Of a stretch of DNA of 64,000 nt, positions 10,451-21,536 are shown in pieces. How positions within the stretch are numbered: the first letter of the stretch is position 1; each line of letters opens with the position of its first letter. Made by a program: the position numbers and the translations under genes. Origin of the DNA: Chlorops oryzae (Eukaryota > Arthropoda > Insecta > Diptera > Chloropidae). The notes beneath the pieces were generated by a model. It was not told the DNA's origin. It saw nothing but the letters and a program-made list of their open reading frames with translations, and ran no database searches. The DNA lies in NCBI GenBank assembly GCA_020466095.1, contig CM035807.1:36826114-36890113 (forward strand), in the 5' to 3' direction.

Positions 10451-12299
10451 CTCATTTCGGCTCAAAATTTCATAAGTAAATACAAAAAACTACACAAGAC
10501 GAGAAAAATAGTTTAAGACCATGGTCGCAAGAAATAATGATTGGCTTTCAGAGTAACATAATAGGTCAGTGACTTGGAACCGACTGTAATTTGAGAAGTC
10601 CGAACCGAAACAGCTCTTCGCTCGTCCGCAGAGGCATACACATGTTAGCCGACGAAAGAATATATTGAAGCTTCTCTACTGCGGTATGTTTTTTGCGATT
10701 GCCAGTATCCATGAGCTACTCGAGGCAAACTAAGTCGAATATGTGAGGAACTTAGGAGCGTATTTATGTATATCAGTTCGAAATGAATATGTATGAGGCG
10801 GTGGTCTAGGCAATGCGGATAGGGAACTTGTACATTTTTGAATCAAAGCGTCACATGATCTCAACGCAATAAAAGACACTCAGAGAGTGTTTAAGAAGTT
10901 TTCTTTTGTTCTGTTCACATTTTTCTCATTTCGAAAAAAAGTTTTTCTTCTTATTTGTACCTTTTTATTTGAAAGCGAGGCAATTGCTAGTGCTACATTT
11001 AAGATAATCATTGGTACTTTTTAACGGAAGATCAGAAAACTAATATTGTTTTTGAAGATTTTAAAAGCCTATTTTAAGACCTCCTCAAATAATTTGAAAA
11101 CTACCAATGACCTAATTTGATCATAACTGCACTGAAGAAAAGGTTTCCATATTGCCACAATTGATAAAAAAATTGGCGCGCTTACCTGTTAAATTTGTAA
11201 GGCCCTGGGTGTTTGCCCAGCCTGCCAACCCCTAAATCGGACCCTGCTTCAAGCTCTAATCATCGGTGTTCATTGAACATTGAACATTCATTTTCAATAG
11301 AGAGATTCTTGGAATGGAGCGTCTCTTGGGTTTGAGCAAGACCAAACAACATATTTAACTAACTAAGTACAAATCGAATGAACGTAGTGCTGGAAAAATT
11401 TTTGAACAAAAAGCCAAGACCATTATTCAAACTAGAGATGGTCGAAAGACTACATTTTCGGTTTCAGCGACCATGATAACGAAAGATCTAGTTTCCTAAA
11501 GATATCGCCTCTCACATAATTCTTTTATCTTTCATGATTTCCATAATCACGCATTCCATTTGAATTTTAAATATAAAATGATAAATAGCATATATATCCA
11601 TCTGCTATCTGCCGAACAAAAATTTAGGGGCTCTCTCCAGTTTTGTCAGAAATCAGGCGTATTTAACAAGGTGGTGCCAATATCTATCGCTTGTCTTCTT
11701 CTTTCTGAAACTTAACTGTCAAACTATATGCATTTTTTTGACTCCTTAGTTTCTTTGCAACAACAAAGCAATGTGTTTGTTTTGGATTTGTTCTTCTTGT
11801 TGTAGAACTGCTATCACCTTATTAAATACACATTGGTCAGAAATCGAAACAGGAATGAACATGGTGTATATAAAAAGGTGTAGGAAATAGATATTCATGC
11901 TTGTTCTTATTCATTTTTTTTCTTTTTGGTTATCAGGAACATAAAGCGCGTTTACTGTATCAATGTCTGATGCGCTCGAGTATTGCAATGTGTCCATTTT
12001 TTTTTTTACATTTTTGATCATTCTTACACGCTTCATCCCCATTAAAATGGAAAACTTTACATACTTTATTTTTTTTTGTTTAAGAACGTAAACTTGACAA
12101 TCCAATAAGTTTCCATGACGCTTTACTAACTGCAAATTTAGCATCTCGGGGTCCCCTACTAAAGTAATTTGTAAGGTGGAATTTACACATTTGACGATAT
12201 TAGGGGTCTTCCCTTAAACGTGTATTTGCCTCAAAAACCTCACAACCTCGAAAATCTACGAGCCTCGAAAATGACCTGCCAAATTTTGTATGAAAAGTT
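10451..12299. other. Left-arm sequence without gene; holds two empty insertion sites
   Basis: This is collinear in reverse with 54233-55720 and 47990-49027. The T11 run at 11997-12007 is the empty site for the HINE at 48130-48938, and the TT at 11910-11911 is the empty site for the satellite HINE at 49028-54232. No coding signature is visible; a 77-codon minus frame at 11911-12144 is low complexity. Confidence 0.6.
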
Positions 12300-12622
12300 T
12301 TTCACGCCAGCTCCGAAAATTTTCAAGTCAAAGGGTAAAGAACTATTACCATAGTGATTCGGCTCTCGAAGCCTATTTCGGCAAAAGTTGTTTCATAACA
12401 TTATCTCGAAATTCTCCGATTTTTTTTTAGCTTTTGCGATTTTTGTGACAGGCTCTAGTACAGACAGACAGACAGACGGACATGGATAAATCGAATCTCC
12501 TGAGGTCGCTGATCATTTCTATATACTTTATATTTTGAATGGTCTATCTCGACTGGTTGTAGGTTTTATACGCAACCCCACAAACGTAATATATCCTTGA
12601 AATAGAGTGTGTCGGGTATAAT
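12300..12622 (-). repeat. Degenerate HINE-b fragment, left arm
   Basis: A run of CAGACAGACAGACGG, then ATAAATCGAATCTCC, CAACCCCACAAACGTAATAT and GAGTGTGTCGGGTATA are HINE-b 5'-half blocks. The partner is at 47512-47690. The 3' half is diverged beyond recognition, so the left boundary is approximate. Confidence 0.65.
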
Positions 12623-13570
12623 GAGTGGTATTTTTTTTTCAAAACATTCAAGAACTGTTACAAAAACTGGAATACACTGAAAAAACTGGTTAAATTTTTT
12701 TTATTTGAAAATTGTTCGAGTGTAAAATAAAAAACATTTTTTTTATTCCCTTCTATATTATCATCAGCCAACGTTTGTTTCATCATTACTATAACCAAAA
12801 AAATATATTTCAAAGATATCTCAAGGACACTCCATAACAGGAACCTTAAAAATGCTTTCACAGTGATATACCTATCGAAAAGTAAACAAAGTTTTAAAAT
12901 CCCTTTCTGGGGCCGCAGTCGAAAATATGCCTTTTATTTGGAATACATTTTTCAGTGGAATTAGGGATAATTTGGACTGTGGTTAGACTTTTCTGCAGGA
13001 TTAAACAATTTTTTATTCTTGTTTGTTCTTTGTTACACGAATGCACATGATATGACTATGCGGAAAAATCATATTGATGCATATCAATCAAAGGTATACC
13101 CGAGAAGTATGCAACGTTTTTTAAATTTGCTATTTTTAAGGATGTTTCAGGCGGTTTTGCGTATTGAAACTTAACATACTTAATTTTAGTATAAAACTCT
13201 ATTTTCGTGTATTTTGCGTAAACTGTACCACTTCTGGAATAAGAAAAAAATGATCATGAAAAAATGTCTTTCCATGGGAGCTTGTATTGGTTTTAGCAAA
13301 ATTTCTTGTAAAATATTTTTGTAATATTTTCTGAACGATTTTCTCTATATAATGGATTTTGAATGAACATTCATTCTATTTTTAAAATTGTTTTAGATAT
13401 GGTTTTTTTTAAATTGCTCAAAAACAAAAATATTTTTTCAAGGATATTCAAGGACCGTAAGAGATAGAGAGCCAAAATTCGGCGCAAAATAAATGTTTTG
13501 CATTGACCTAAACAGTAAAACAACTTTCGTCGCAATAGGCTTCGGGGGCCGAATCACAATGCTAATACAT
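12623..13570. other. Left-arm sequence without gene; holds an empty insertion site
   Basis: This is collinear in reverse with 46799-47511 and 44050-44271. The TATATA at 13346-13351 is the empty site of the 2.5 kb TIR element at 44272-46798. Open frames are short and AT-driven. Confidence 0.55.
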
Positions 13571-13574
13571 AGTG

Positions 13575-13799
13575 CTACACCCTTGGCCGTGCATTCGACT
13601 CGTATATCGAATCGTCAGTTTCAGTCCCAGCGGAGCCGGCCGTATGGCCTGTAGAAGTCATACCCAAAATAAGGCCACACATCTGATGAATTAATCCTGC
13701 ATGAATTTCGGGTGGAATAAAGAAATGAAGTAGTATATGAGATAAGAACGACAAAAATTTCCCAAATTTTTTGTATCCAAAAGCATTGACCTCAGGCAT
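13575..13799 (-). pseudogene. Conserved 74-codon reading frame of unknown origin (left copy)
   Basis: This minus-strand frame encodes a peptide with FIPPEIHAGLIH and STGHTAGSAGTETDDS stretches and ends at a stop. The right arm keeps it at 43821-44045 with only a few substitutions and open for longer upstream. In the left arm an upstream in-frame TAG (within CCGGTATAGCCC) and a one-base indel cut the extension. I recognise no family. It may be a remnant of a host exon or of an unknown transposon protein. Confidence 0.35.
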
Positions 13800-13891
13800 G
13801 ACTTTGGGCTATACCGGAGAAGCGAAGTTGTCGTGCCTATTGAAGTTTTCGACTGCTTTCAGCGTTGAAGGATTGAAAACCGAAAACATAA

Positions 13892-14056
13892 AATATTTTC
13901 GTTGTTGCGTTCGTTTCAATTCGTGAATATGATGCGACGCGTTTTAAAATTACAAGAGAGATGTCTCAGTTCTTTAAGAATCGTCAAGGAGGACGGACAA
14001 AAAAAAGAATAGACAGCGTAAAGAAAACACGAACGCCGGCTTACCTCAAAGCTTAG
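13892..14056 (+). pseudogene. Conserved basic C-terminal reading frame, unknown (left copy)
   Basis: This plus-strand frame ends SQFFKNRQGGRTKKRIDSV then KKTRTPAYLKA and a stop at 14054-14056. It is open back to 13892 with no good start, so it looks like a terminal piece. The right arm encodes the same peptide on its minus strand (about 42276-42434), where the mariner at 42441 cuts the upstream side. It diverges head to head with the frame at 13575-13799. Function is unknown; the lysine/arginine-rich end would suit nucleic-acid binding, which is inference. Confidence 0.35.
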
Positions 14057-14159
14057 AAGATAAAGAACATGTATTTATTTTAATATTAATATTCTCGCTA
14101 AACAATTTACCTACCATAATAAAAAGCATTATCTACCAAGGCTTATAAGTAAAATTTAA

Positions 14160-14470
14160 TATATAATAATAAGATTTGAGACAGGAATTCTTACCCTAAG
14201 GCAGGCCTTAGTACTCACCTATGAAGTATGGTATGAATATCCCGGGATATTCATACCATACTTCATGCGCGAGTTCTCAGGCCTGCCTCAGGGCTGATAT
14301 ATAAGGCCTGATTTCCCTATGACATCAGTTTATAAAAGGAAATCAGGGGTATTGCTGGATATCATGCATTAGCATTACCATTCAGGCCAGAAATATAGTA
14401 ATACCTCAGGGCTGAACGCACCACTGAGGTGTTGCCTGTGTGCTGAACTAAAACTACTAAGAGACATAAA
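14160..14470. repeat. Foldback-like repeat around a perfect 46-bp palindrome
   Basis: Bases 14221-14266 are a perfect 46-base palindrome centred on CCCGGG (arms ATGAAGTATGGTATGAATAT). Outside it the arms continue imperfectly (AAGGCAGGCCTTAGTACTCA against GAGTTCTCAGGCCTGCCT). CCTCAGGGCTGA occurs twice to the right. The right arm keeps the palindrome at 42064-42109. A foldback MITE is the simplest explanation. Confidence 0.75.
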
Positions 14471-16370
14471 AAAAAGAAATCATGCAATAAGAAAAAAATT
14501 TTGCTGTTTTTTTTTTTTATATATAAGTATAAATGTTACACAAGTAATCCAAAAAGGGATTTTTGTTGGTAATATTATTATATGCTCCTATAGATTCTGA
14601 AAGCTGATCGAAAACCTTCATAATATACCCAAAATATATTTAAAAACGTGCGATATTTTCACACATACTTTAATTGTACATACGTTAAAATGTTTGAACC
14701 TCTCCCCCTCTTTATGCTAACGTAATTAATGGACGGCCCCTTATGAAAACATTAAACCTAAGCCTTTTGAATTTGGATATATAGCAAGGCACTAATGCAC
14801 TTATGAATAACACAAACCATCAGTTGATACTTTCAGCATTATTTTATCTTTAATTGCTTGCTGTTCCATAAATTCTTTAACTTGCTCCTTTTCACTATTT
14901 CGCGGCATTTTTAACAAGTTCATTATTTTAATTCGCTTCAGCTCACACTCTTGCTATTTGACACAAAGAAACCCTGCCGGAACTGTCAAAATTCTAAATT
15001 ACAAGAAATACGCAGGACTGCCCAAAAAGTTTGTTCCCGAAAATTGCCTCGTAGATTTTCAAGGTTGTACCTTTCACGCTTATGGGAAGGACCCTATTGT
15101 CAAAAACTCTCCCAAAATACTCGTTAAAAAGTGTAAACATCAGGAGTTTTAACATCAAAATCGTTTTTTGAACCAAGGTAATAGGTATGTTCCCCTACTG
15201 CACGAAACTGTCCAAAACTGCCCAATTTTCATATAAATAGTTTTCAAAATTATTATGAAAGTGGTATAAGTCAAAAATTTTTAAAATCTAGTTTTACTTC
15301 AGGTTATTTTTTTTAATAAGAATTTGATATGAAATAGCTTATAAACTAGATTTATAAAATCTTTGACTCAAAATCAAAGGCTTAATGGAATCGAAAAACA
15401 AAACGATCTTTCTGACATTCTCTTTTGAACACCGAGAATTTAGAATTTAGCATCAAAAGTTCTGTCCAATAAACTGTCCTTGTAAACAAATCCTTTAATT
15501 AGAAAGTATTCCGCCTCGATGCCTCGATTCATTTCTGACAAGTTTTTGTGATTATTAGAGATCGTTGCATTTGAGCACGATCGTGCCCTTTAATGTTTTG
15601 TTTTGTCAGTATAACAACACTGTGCTCGAATTGGCAACTTTTTTTTTTCAACAACGGGTAGTCCTAGTGGGTAAACCTAATTCGGCTACGCTGATTCCAA
15701 TGGGGCTAGTCATTTTCCAAAGTTATCGGCCATTTTCGAGATATCGGGTCCTGAAGTACGTACGTAAGATTTTTATTACTGTTTTCACGTTCGCGAGGAA
15801 AAGCGATAACGAAAAGTTAAAACTAGGTTTATTTGTGCAAAAAAACAAAGCATTTGGATATAAATTTATTCAAATTTCAGGCAATAGGAACATTCTATTA
15901 TGAGCTGGACTTTACAAAATGCTGCACAATTTACAAAATATGTGTTATGTTAAGATATGGTCTTTAAAACAAAAGACCACTTTAACGAAGCCAATTTTCA
16001 ATTGATAATTTATCCGGAAAAGGCTATTTATAAATTTTTTAAGCTTTCGTTGCTAAATTTCTGTTCGATAACGCATGAAATGGCTTTCCAGTGGTATAGC
16101 ATTGGGCAAAACGGTCAGTGCTAAAGTTTCAGAATAAGTGCAATCAAAAAGTTTTGAACGTGCGTAACCCTTAAGCATCAAATTAAAAGTGAATCGTTTA
16201 TTTTTCGTTCATGGGAAATCATAATCGATTTAACGGATCATTCGGTAGTTAAGTGCTGGAAACATTTTCACGAATTTCGCTGCAGTGGAAGGACGGAAAT
16301 ACTTAAATGATATTGAAATCTTCTCCTTCTTACGTTTTAAACAGTCCGGTTCTATACCAGTACCGCAAAA
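14471..16370. other. Left-arm sequence without recognised gene; empty site of the retrotransposon
   Basis: This is collinear in reverse with 34400-35928 and 41572-41900. GCAAGGCACTA at 14784-14794 is the unoccupied target of the non-LTR element at 35929-41571. A 112-codon plus-strand frame at 15565-15903 is shared with the right arm only as a shortened 78-codon frame and has no motif. Confidence 0.55.
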
Positions 16371-16374
16371 CGCG

Positions 16375-16587
16375 CTAATTCCTCCATTTTGTCCTATCGG
16401 TTGCATCCTCCGCGGTAAGTCGTAAAGCCTCGATAATTGGAGTAACTTCATAACGCCCACGAATGTCCACGCTTGGAACATGGTCAAGACGGGTCAGTCT
16501 GGATATCCAGAGGAGAGTCTTTGTTGCCATAGCACTAAATTTTTTCTCTGCTACTTTCGTTAAGGGTAGCCACTCAGAAAGCGACAC
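16375..16587 (-). pseudogene. RTE-like LINE ORF C-terminal fragment (left copy)
   Basis: The minus-strand frame reads SEWLPLTKVAEKKFSAMATK, then WISRLTRLDHVPSVDIRGRYEV and IIEALR. The TRLDxVxxxDIRxRYxVxPIxE pattern is typical of the segment after the reverse transcriptase domain in RTE-type non-LTR elements. No reverse transcriptase core lies nearby, so this is a 3'-end relic. The right-arm copy is at 34137-34385. The assignment rests on this short pattern only. Confidence 0.5.
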
Positions 16588-16727
16588 TGAGCATCAAGAG
16601 CTTTACTGTTTCCATTCAGCTAGGTACGCACGGCGAAACATGTTCGCCGATTTTGTGCGGCTCTTTGAAATTTTTCACTTGAATTTCGCTCTTAATAGTT
16701 CTGAGTGTCTACGAACATAAAAACAAA

Positions 16728-17744
16728 ACAAGTAAGAAAGCTAGTCGGTCAAGCCCGACTTTGAATACCCAGCGTCCCGACATTATTTGCGCACTATGGT
16801 TTGCTTCTCCAATTGTGGGCGTGGCAGTGGGCGGGCCACATACATTTTTTCCTATACCTTTCATTAACCTTGGTCAACCTATGTTGTGAGTTTGAAGCTT
16901 CTACGCCATTTAGTTCACAAGTTACGATAAACCCTTATTTGTGGGCGTGGCTCAAGGAGGACGGCGTCCAATTTTTTTCAGGATATGTCCCTTTTTGTAG
17001 TTTACCAGTACACCAAATATCAACGAAATGTGTTGAGTGGTTCGCAAGTTACTATCGGATCCCGATATACCTGTGTGCCAAATTTCGACTTGGTTGGTCC
17101 AGCCGTTTCGGAGGAGATCCGGACACAGACGGACAGACAGACAGACGGATGGACATGTCTAAATCGAATCTCCTGGTGACGCTGATCATTTCTATATAAA
17201 CGCAATATACCCTCGACACAGAGTGTGTCGGGTATAATGATCAGCGTCACCAGGAGATTCGATTAAGACATGTCCGTCTGTCTGTTTGTATACAGTTTTC
17301 TTATCGAAGGAGTTGAGCTATCTCGAGGAAATTTGGTATGCGTTCTCGAGAATGGACCTAATCGGACCATTTTTAGGGGTACGCCCAGTACTAGGGTATG
17401 TTACGAAAATCACAAAACTGCCCCAAAATCTGACTTTTTCCAAATATTTCAATGAAACTTAGGATTTGAGCATACATATATCTAAGCCTCCGATTAGAAT
17501 TCCAAAAAATTGGAAAAGTGGGTGTGGCAAATGGGCAGTTTTCATAAAGAAATTTAACAAAAGTCGGTATATGGGGCCCCTTATGGCCTTAAACACCTCC
17601 TGATATTAAAAATTATTTCAACATATGTGTCGGTGTCGGGTATTAACACCCTTACTTGTTTCTATATATATTTGTCTATATCTCCTGAGCTAAGTTCTCC
17701 CTGTTACAAGATTTGCACAAAACTAATATACCCCGCTGGGTATA
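16728..17744. mobile_element. Nested HINE cluster, left arm
   Basis: From 16728 an inverted HINE-a 3' region (ACAAGTAAGAAAGC, then AAGCCCGACTTTGAATACCC) runs into a HINE-b 5' hairpin ending GTGTGTCGGGTATA at 17236. A second, plus-oriented HINE-b lacking its hairpin then runs from ATGATCAGCGTCACC to CTTACTTGT at 17659, followed by the HINE-a 5' end in reverse (GTTACAAGATTTGCACAAAA to GGGTATA at 17744). The order suggests HINE-b inserted in HINE-a followed by rearrangement. The partner cluster is 32895-34024. Confidence 0.75.
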
Positions 17745-18384
17745 AAAACCATTTGTTTTTGGACGTTCAGACCCCGATTTAGGGGGTTGTAAGCCGCCAA
17801 GCCAAGAGACTCACTGTGAGGGGCTGACATTTCATAAAGATATATGGAAATAAATAGTACCACATTAGTGCCATCATAGGTACCACATTAGTGCCATCAT
17901 AGGGGCGGAAAATATTGTTTTTGCCCAGAGTAGGAAAAAAATTGTATCTGGCTCTGTGGACGTGAACGAAGAAAACTCTTCGAAAAAAATTAATAAAATT
18001 TTATTCAAAGGGGTTTTAAAGCTGAGCTTGAACTTTGGCAGATAAAAATTAAAAAGAAGAGGGCTGTGAAATATGCGTTGTCCATGTTTTTCTTTTGCAT
18101 CTTCACTCGGTGAAAGATATTTCTAAACGAGGCCGCTCGCCCTTTGTGGGCAACGATAAACGAGCATCCCAAATCTAGAGAACATGTTCGCCATATGTCT
18201 TTAGCTTTAAAGTTTTTCGTCACGATATCCCCTCGAAATGTCAGCTTTTCATACAAAGTTTTTTGTGCTTCGAAACGAAAAACTGAATCGGAATAACGGA
18301 ACTTAATGAAGTTGACAAATACATGTTGCCGATCTAGAACAAACCGGTTTAATGGTCACAAATTCTAATAAGTATACGATTAAA
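17745..18384. other. Left-arm sequence; contains a 23-bp tandem duplication
   Basis: GTACCACATTAGTGCCATCA plus TAG is repeated twice without gap at about 17858-17903 and likewise in the right arm near 32735-32783, so the duplication is older than the arm split. An 83-codon minus frame at 18005-18256 is matched at 32383-32634 with few differences but has no recognisable domain. Confidence 0.55.
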
Positions 18385-18560
18385 ATTTCATTAAGGCTCA
18401 GAGTCTTCAACCCAGCTTAAACTTTTTGAAGGTTTAAAGTTTAAACTTTAAACTATCAAATAATAGTCTCCAGGAGGTTTTAAACCAGATTTATAAGTTT
18501 TGTATGAAAGTTTTTCAAAAATTTAAATATAGCAAAGGTATTTGATTGACTTCAACTCGT
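18385..18560 (-). repeat. Inverted partner of 21085-21255 (internal inverted repeat of the left arm)
   Basis: Read in reverse, it carries the same order of blocks as 21085-21255: TTTGCTATAT, AATTTTT, CATA...TTATAAAxCTGGTTTAAA, AGACTATTATTT, then GTTTAAAC variants. Identity is moderate. The pair brackets about 2.5 kb and could be the diverged terminal repeats of an old foldback-type element. The right arm has the same pair at about 28255-28420 and 32085-32250. Confidence 0.55.
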
Positions 18561-19329
18561 ATGAAGACTAAAGAAATATATTCGATAATTAAAACTTTCG
18601 AAGTTCTTAAGCCGAGCTGAAGAGTTAAAGTTTATCGTTACGATATCCTCTCAAAATGTCAACATTTTCAAACAAAATTTTTTGTTTTTCGGAACGGAAA
18701 CTTTAATCAGAACAGTATCAAACGGGCCTTAATATTAATATACATAGCAGGTTTATTACATTTTGAAGTAAGCTTTTGTGGTGCTTTTTGTTATGAGCAC
18801 CTGTTTTAGAAGATGATCAAGAGCTTTGAATTAAAGTTTGTAGGATTTTGCCCCGAGGCTGTTGAAACGAATAGAAAACAAAGCATGTTAAAATTGCCAA
18901 TTGGTATGTATATATTTTTGCCAAAAAAAAGTATAAGTACATATGTAGTTTGATTAATTTTCTATACCTATGCGTTTTTATATGCGTGGAAGTAATTTTT
19001 GTGATGCGGAATAAATATTTGTAACATTGCGTTATAAGTTTCCCCTTTTTCTCAAAATATTTTCCCCGAATTAACAAAAAATCTGACAGCGAGATCTACC
19101 ATATAGTCAGCATAAAGAACCTTATTTTTGGTTTGGAAGGACAACTAAGATTGGGCGGAGGGCCTAAAACGATCGTGAAAATGTTGGTCTACAAAGTTTT
19201 AGCAAATGATTAAGTAGACGAAATGAATGGAATACAGACGGCAACGTCTGTGCAACCAGATGCATTAAATATGAACTGCGTCCACGATTTTATTCCTGCA
19301 GCTCAATGTGGAAATGTGTGTGTATATTT
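18561..19329. other. Left-arm sequence; empty sites of two right-arm insertions
   Basis: The TA at 18969-18970 is the unoccupied target of the TIR element at 30958-31670. Near 19077-19086 the left arm lacks the 0.4 kb segment with the SINE found at 30436-30843. No gene is seen. Confidence 0.6.
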
Positions 19330-20340
19330 GCACATTCATATGTATATATATGTGCAATTACTTGTCTGAATGAGTCGGTGAATGTATTTGCGAAAGTTCG
19401 TGCCTACAAAATTTGCCTTAATTAGAAGAAATAAAAAGTTAGAATACATTAGAAAAAAGGGGGTCGTAAAGTGGAGCCATCTATGCACGCCCATAGTTAC
19501 GAAAATAACACACAAGCGCATATGCATACTGCAGAACGGATACGCATGAACGTATACGCATGTTTGGCATGTGGCCCATAAACATTCACGAAAAGGCACA
19601 CACGCATCACCACATGTACATATGTATGTATGTAGTCCTCCGCTCAACTCACGAACTCGCAAAATGCGTAAACGAACGCAAGTGCTGAAGCCTAGCATTT
19701 GCTATAATTTCGATCCAAACTCCTCCTGTTCGTATTTTTGTGCTCGATGCGGCGGATACGATGGTCCAAGGAGGCCAACGGCCATAACAGCCGCCAAACC
19801 ATGCGATTCCAGTGCTGCGCACTGCCTCTGCAACCAGGCCCGGACTGCACGCACGCACACAGATGTTACGCACTGCACAATGAGGCGTCCCAGTTAAGAA
19901 TGCATGGCCACAGACACCGATACTGCTATCCGTGCGCGTAAAGATAGGGTTCGAGTTCGACAGGACCTGCGAATTGGCCAAGGGTAGGAGCTAGATCAAT
20001 ATCCTTTATATTCTAATACCGACGGCACGATATGTGGCAAAACGAGAAAGCTCTTTACTCTTCTTCCTCGCCACCATGGCTTGCTGTCTTTAGCTACCTT
20101 GGCTCCCTTTGCCACAACATGTTTCGCCTCTTTCGTGCGTTGCATTTTTGCCGCAGCAGTCTTGTTTAGGCAAAAACAAAAAAATCATAAAAAAAAACAA
20201 CAAAAAAAAAAAAAGAAAAATGCTCAAAAGTGCGTAAGTGCGCTACTAATCATCGAATGAGTTCGTTTGCCGTTTGTTTGCCCCTGCACAGGATGTGTGC
20301 GTTTGTGTGTGTGTGTGTGTGTTCATTTGGTAGGTATAAG
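19330..20340. other. Less AT-rich, complex region without proven gene (left copy)
   Basis: This stretch and its partner 29180-30230 are richer in GC and codon-like than their surroundings. In the right copy a 228-codon plus-strand frame is open (29540-30226); here the same frame is split by a one-base indel, giving 110 and 120 codons. The predicted peptide is Cys/His rich from ACATAC-type repeats and has no known motif. A GT microsatellite lies at about 20300-20322. It may be 5' untranslated or regulatory DNA of a host gene. Confidence 0.35.
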
Positions 20341-21084
20341 TGAGTGCACTGGTCAGTGGCTTATTTTGTAAAGTACGTCGAAAACGGGCACATAAAATAT
20401 ATGAACAAAGGATCAATAGGATAACATGGGCACCTTAAGAGTGTGAGTTTTTTCGATTGATTCGTATCTTCCCTCCCCCTTTTGATGGGCTGGGGTGCAA
20501 CGGTACACTGAGTTCATTTGGTCTTAATGAGTATGCGTACGCTGGCAAATCACATACACCATTCTTCAAACGTGAACGCTCACCCCAATTGAACGTATAG
20601 GTTGAGGCATATGTGTACCCTTTGGACTTTCCCTGCTCCCCATTTCCGTTCTTAATATGTTGTCAGTCCGTCTTTAGGAAACAATTTTTCAAGTTGGGGT
20701 AAAATAAAAGTTGCTCAATTGGAAGTTGAAGCTTACGTTGATATAAATAAATAAATACTAATTTATATATATAAGTGGGTTTAGAGTCCGGAGAGCTTTT
20801 TATTACGTTTCGCCCTGATAAAACTTTTAAAGTTGAATACGAATAGAAAATGGCGGAACCACTTCATCCAACGGCTATTTGCTATGGTATAATAGAGGCT
20901 ACGTCCATAGATTATTGGTGTGGAAATAGTTTTTTAAATAGTACATACAATTGAGTATTGGCTTCAATTGATTTTAACCATAACCCTTCAGCTTTAGACA
21001 ATTTTAATCTGAAATCAGCTCCGGTCTTTAGGAGCTTCTTTTTTTTTTTTGATATGCACACTTTAAGCTGAAATATATCCTTTT
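20341..21084. other. Left-arm sequence without recognised feature
   Basis: This is collinear in reverse with about 28420-29180. I see no coding signature, element terminus or RNA gene. Confidence 0.5.
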
Positions 21085-21255
21085 AGTCTCAATGCCAGTT
21101 TATCTCATTGAAATGCCTTTGCTATATGCGAATTTTTAAAAAAATTGTCATATCAAATTAATAAACCTGGTTTAAACTCTCCTAAAGACTATTATTTAAA
21201 AGTTTAAACCTTAAAAAAATTTAACTATGTTGAAAACTATAAGCTTAATAGTTAA
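21085..21255 (+). repeat. Inverted partner of 18385-18560
   Basis: It carries the same block order as the repeat at 18385-18560 in opposite orientation (TTTGCTATAT, ATAAACCTGGTTTAAAC, AAAGACTATTATTT, AAAGTTTAAACC). See that entry for interpretation. Confidence 0.55.
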
Positions 21256-21436
21256 TATATTTTAGAAATGCTTTTCTTCTTTAAAATTTAACTGAGAAAT
21301 GTTCGAAAATCTTTTTTTATACGGTCAGTACAATAAATAAAACACCCTAAAATAAACATATGGGCAATTCCATTGCTACGGTCCTACCAATAATTTTCAT
21401 TTGCATGGACCAAAGCCACTATCTCGACGCCTGTAA

Positions 21437-21536
21437 NNNNNNNNNNNNNNNNNNNNNNNNNNNNNNNNNNNNNNNNNNNNNNNNNNNNNNNNNNNNNNNN
21501 NNNNNNNNNNNNNNNNNNNNNNNNNNNNNNNNNNNN
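21437..21536. other. Assembly gap of exactly 100 N
   Basis: A run of exactly 100 N is the usual placeholder for a scaffold join of unknown size. It begins 30 bases after the left-arm homology ends, which is central to whether the inverted duplication is real. Confidence 0.98.

Larger units (their letters stand above)
5219..21406 (+). repeat. Left arm of giant imperfect inverted duplication
   Basis: This segment reappears in reverse complement and the same order between 28102 and the window end. Anchor pairs read in the sequence are 19981/29540, 18256/32383, 15903/34918, 13894/42440, 12144/47990, 9844/56327 and 8491/57684. The inner boundary is sharp: matching stops at 21406 (partner 28102), 30 bases before the scaffold gap. 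Stretches compared by eye look about 95 percent identical with small indels. The arm carries one private insertion, the mariner at 5771-6926. Its outer end lies at or beyond the HINE terminus at 5219. It could be a true segmental duplication or an allelic haplotig; the sequence alone does not decide. Confidence 0.93.

Noticed and set aside
20079..20096. GCCACCATGG start context suggesting a host gene start
   Set aside because: The frame closes after four codons and the right-arm copy lacks the ATG (AAGTCAGGGTGGC), so it is not a conserved start.
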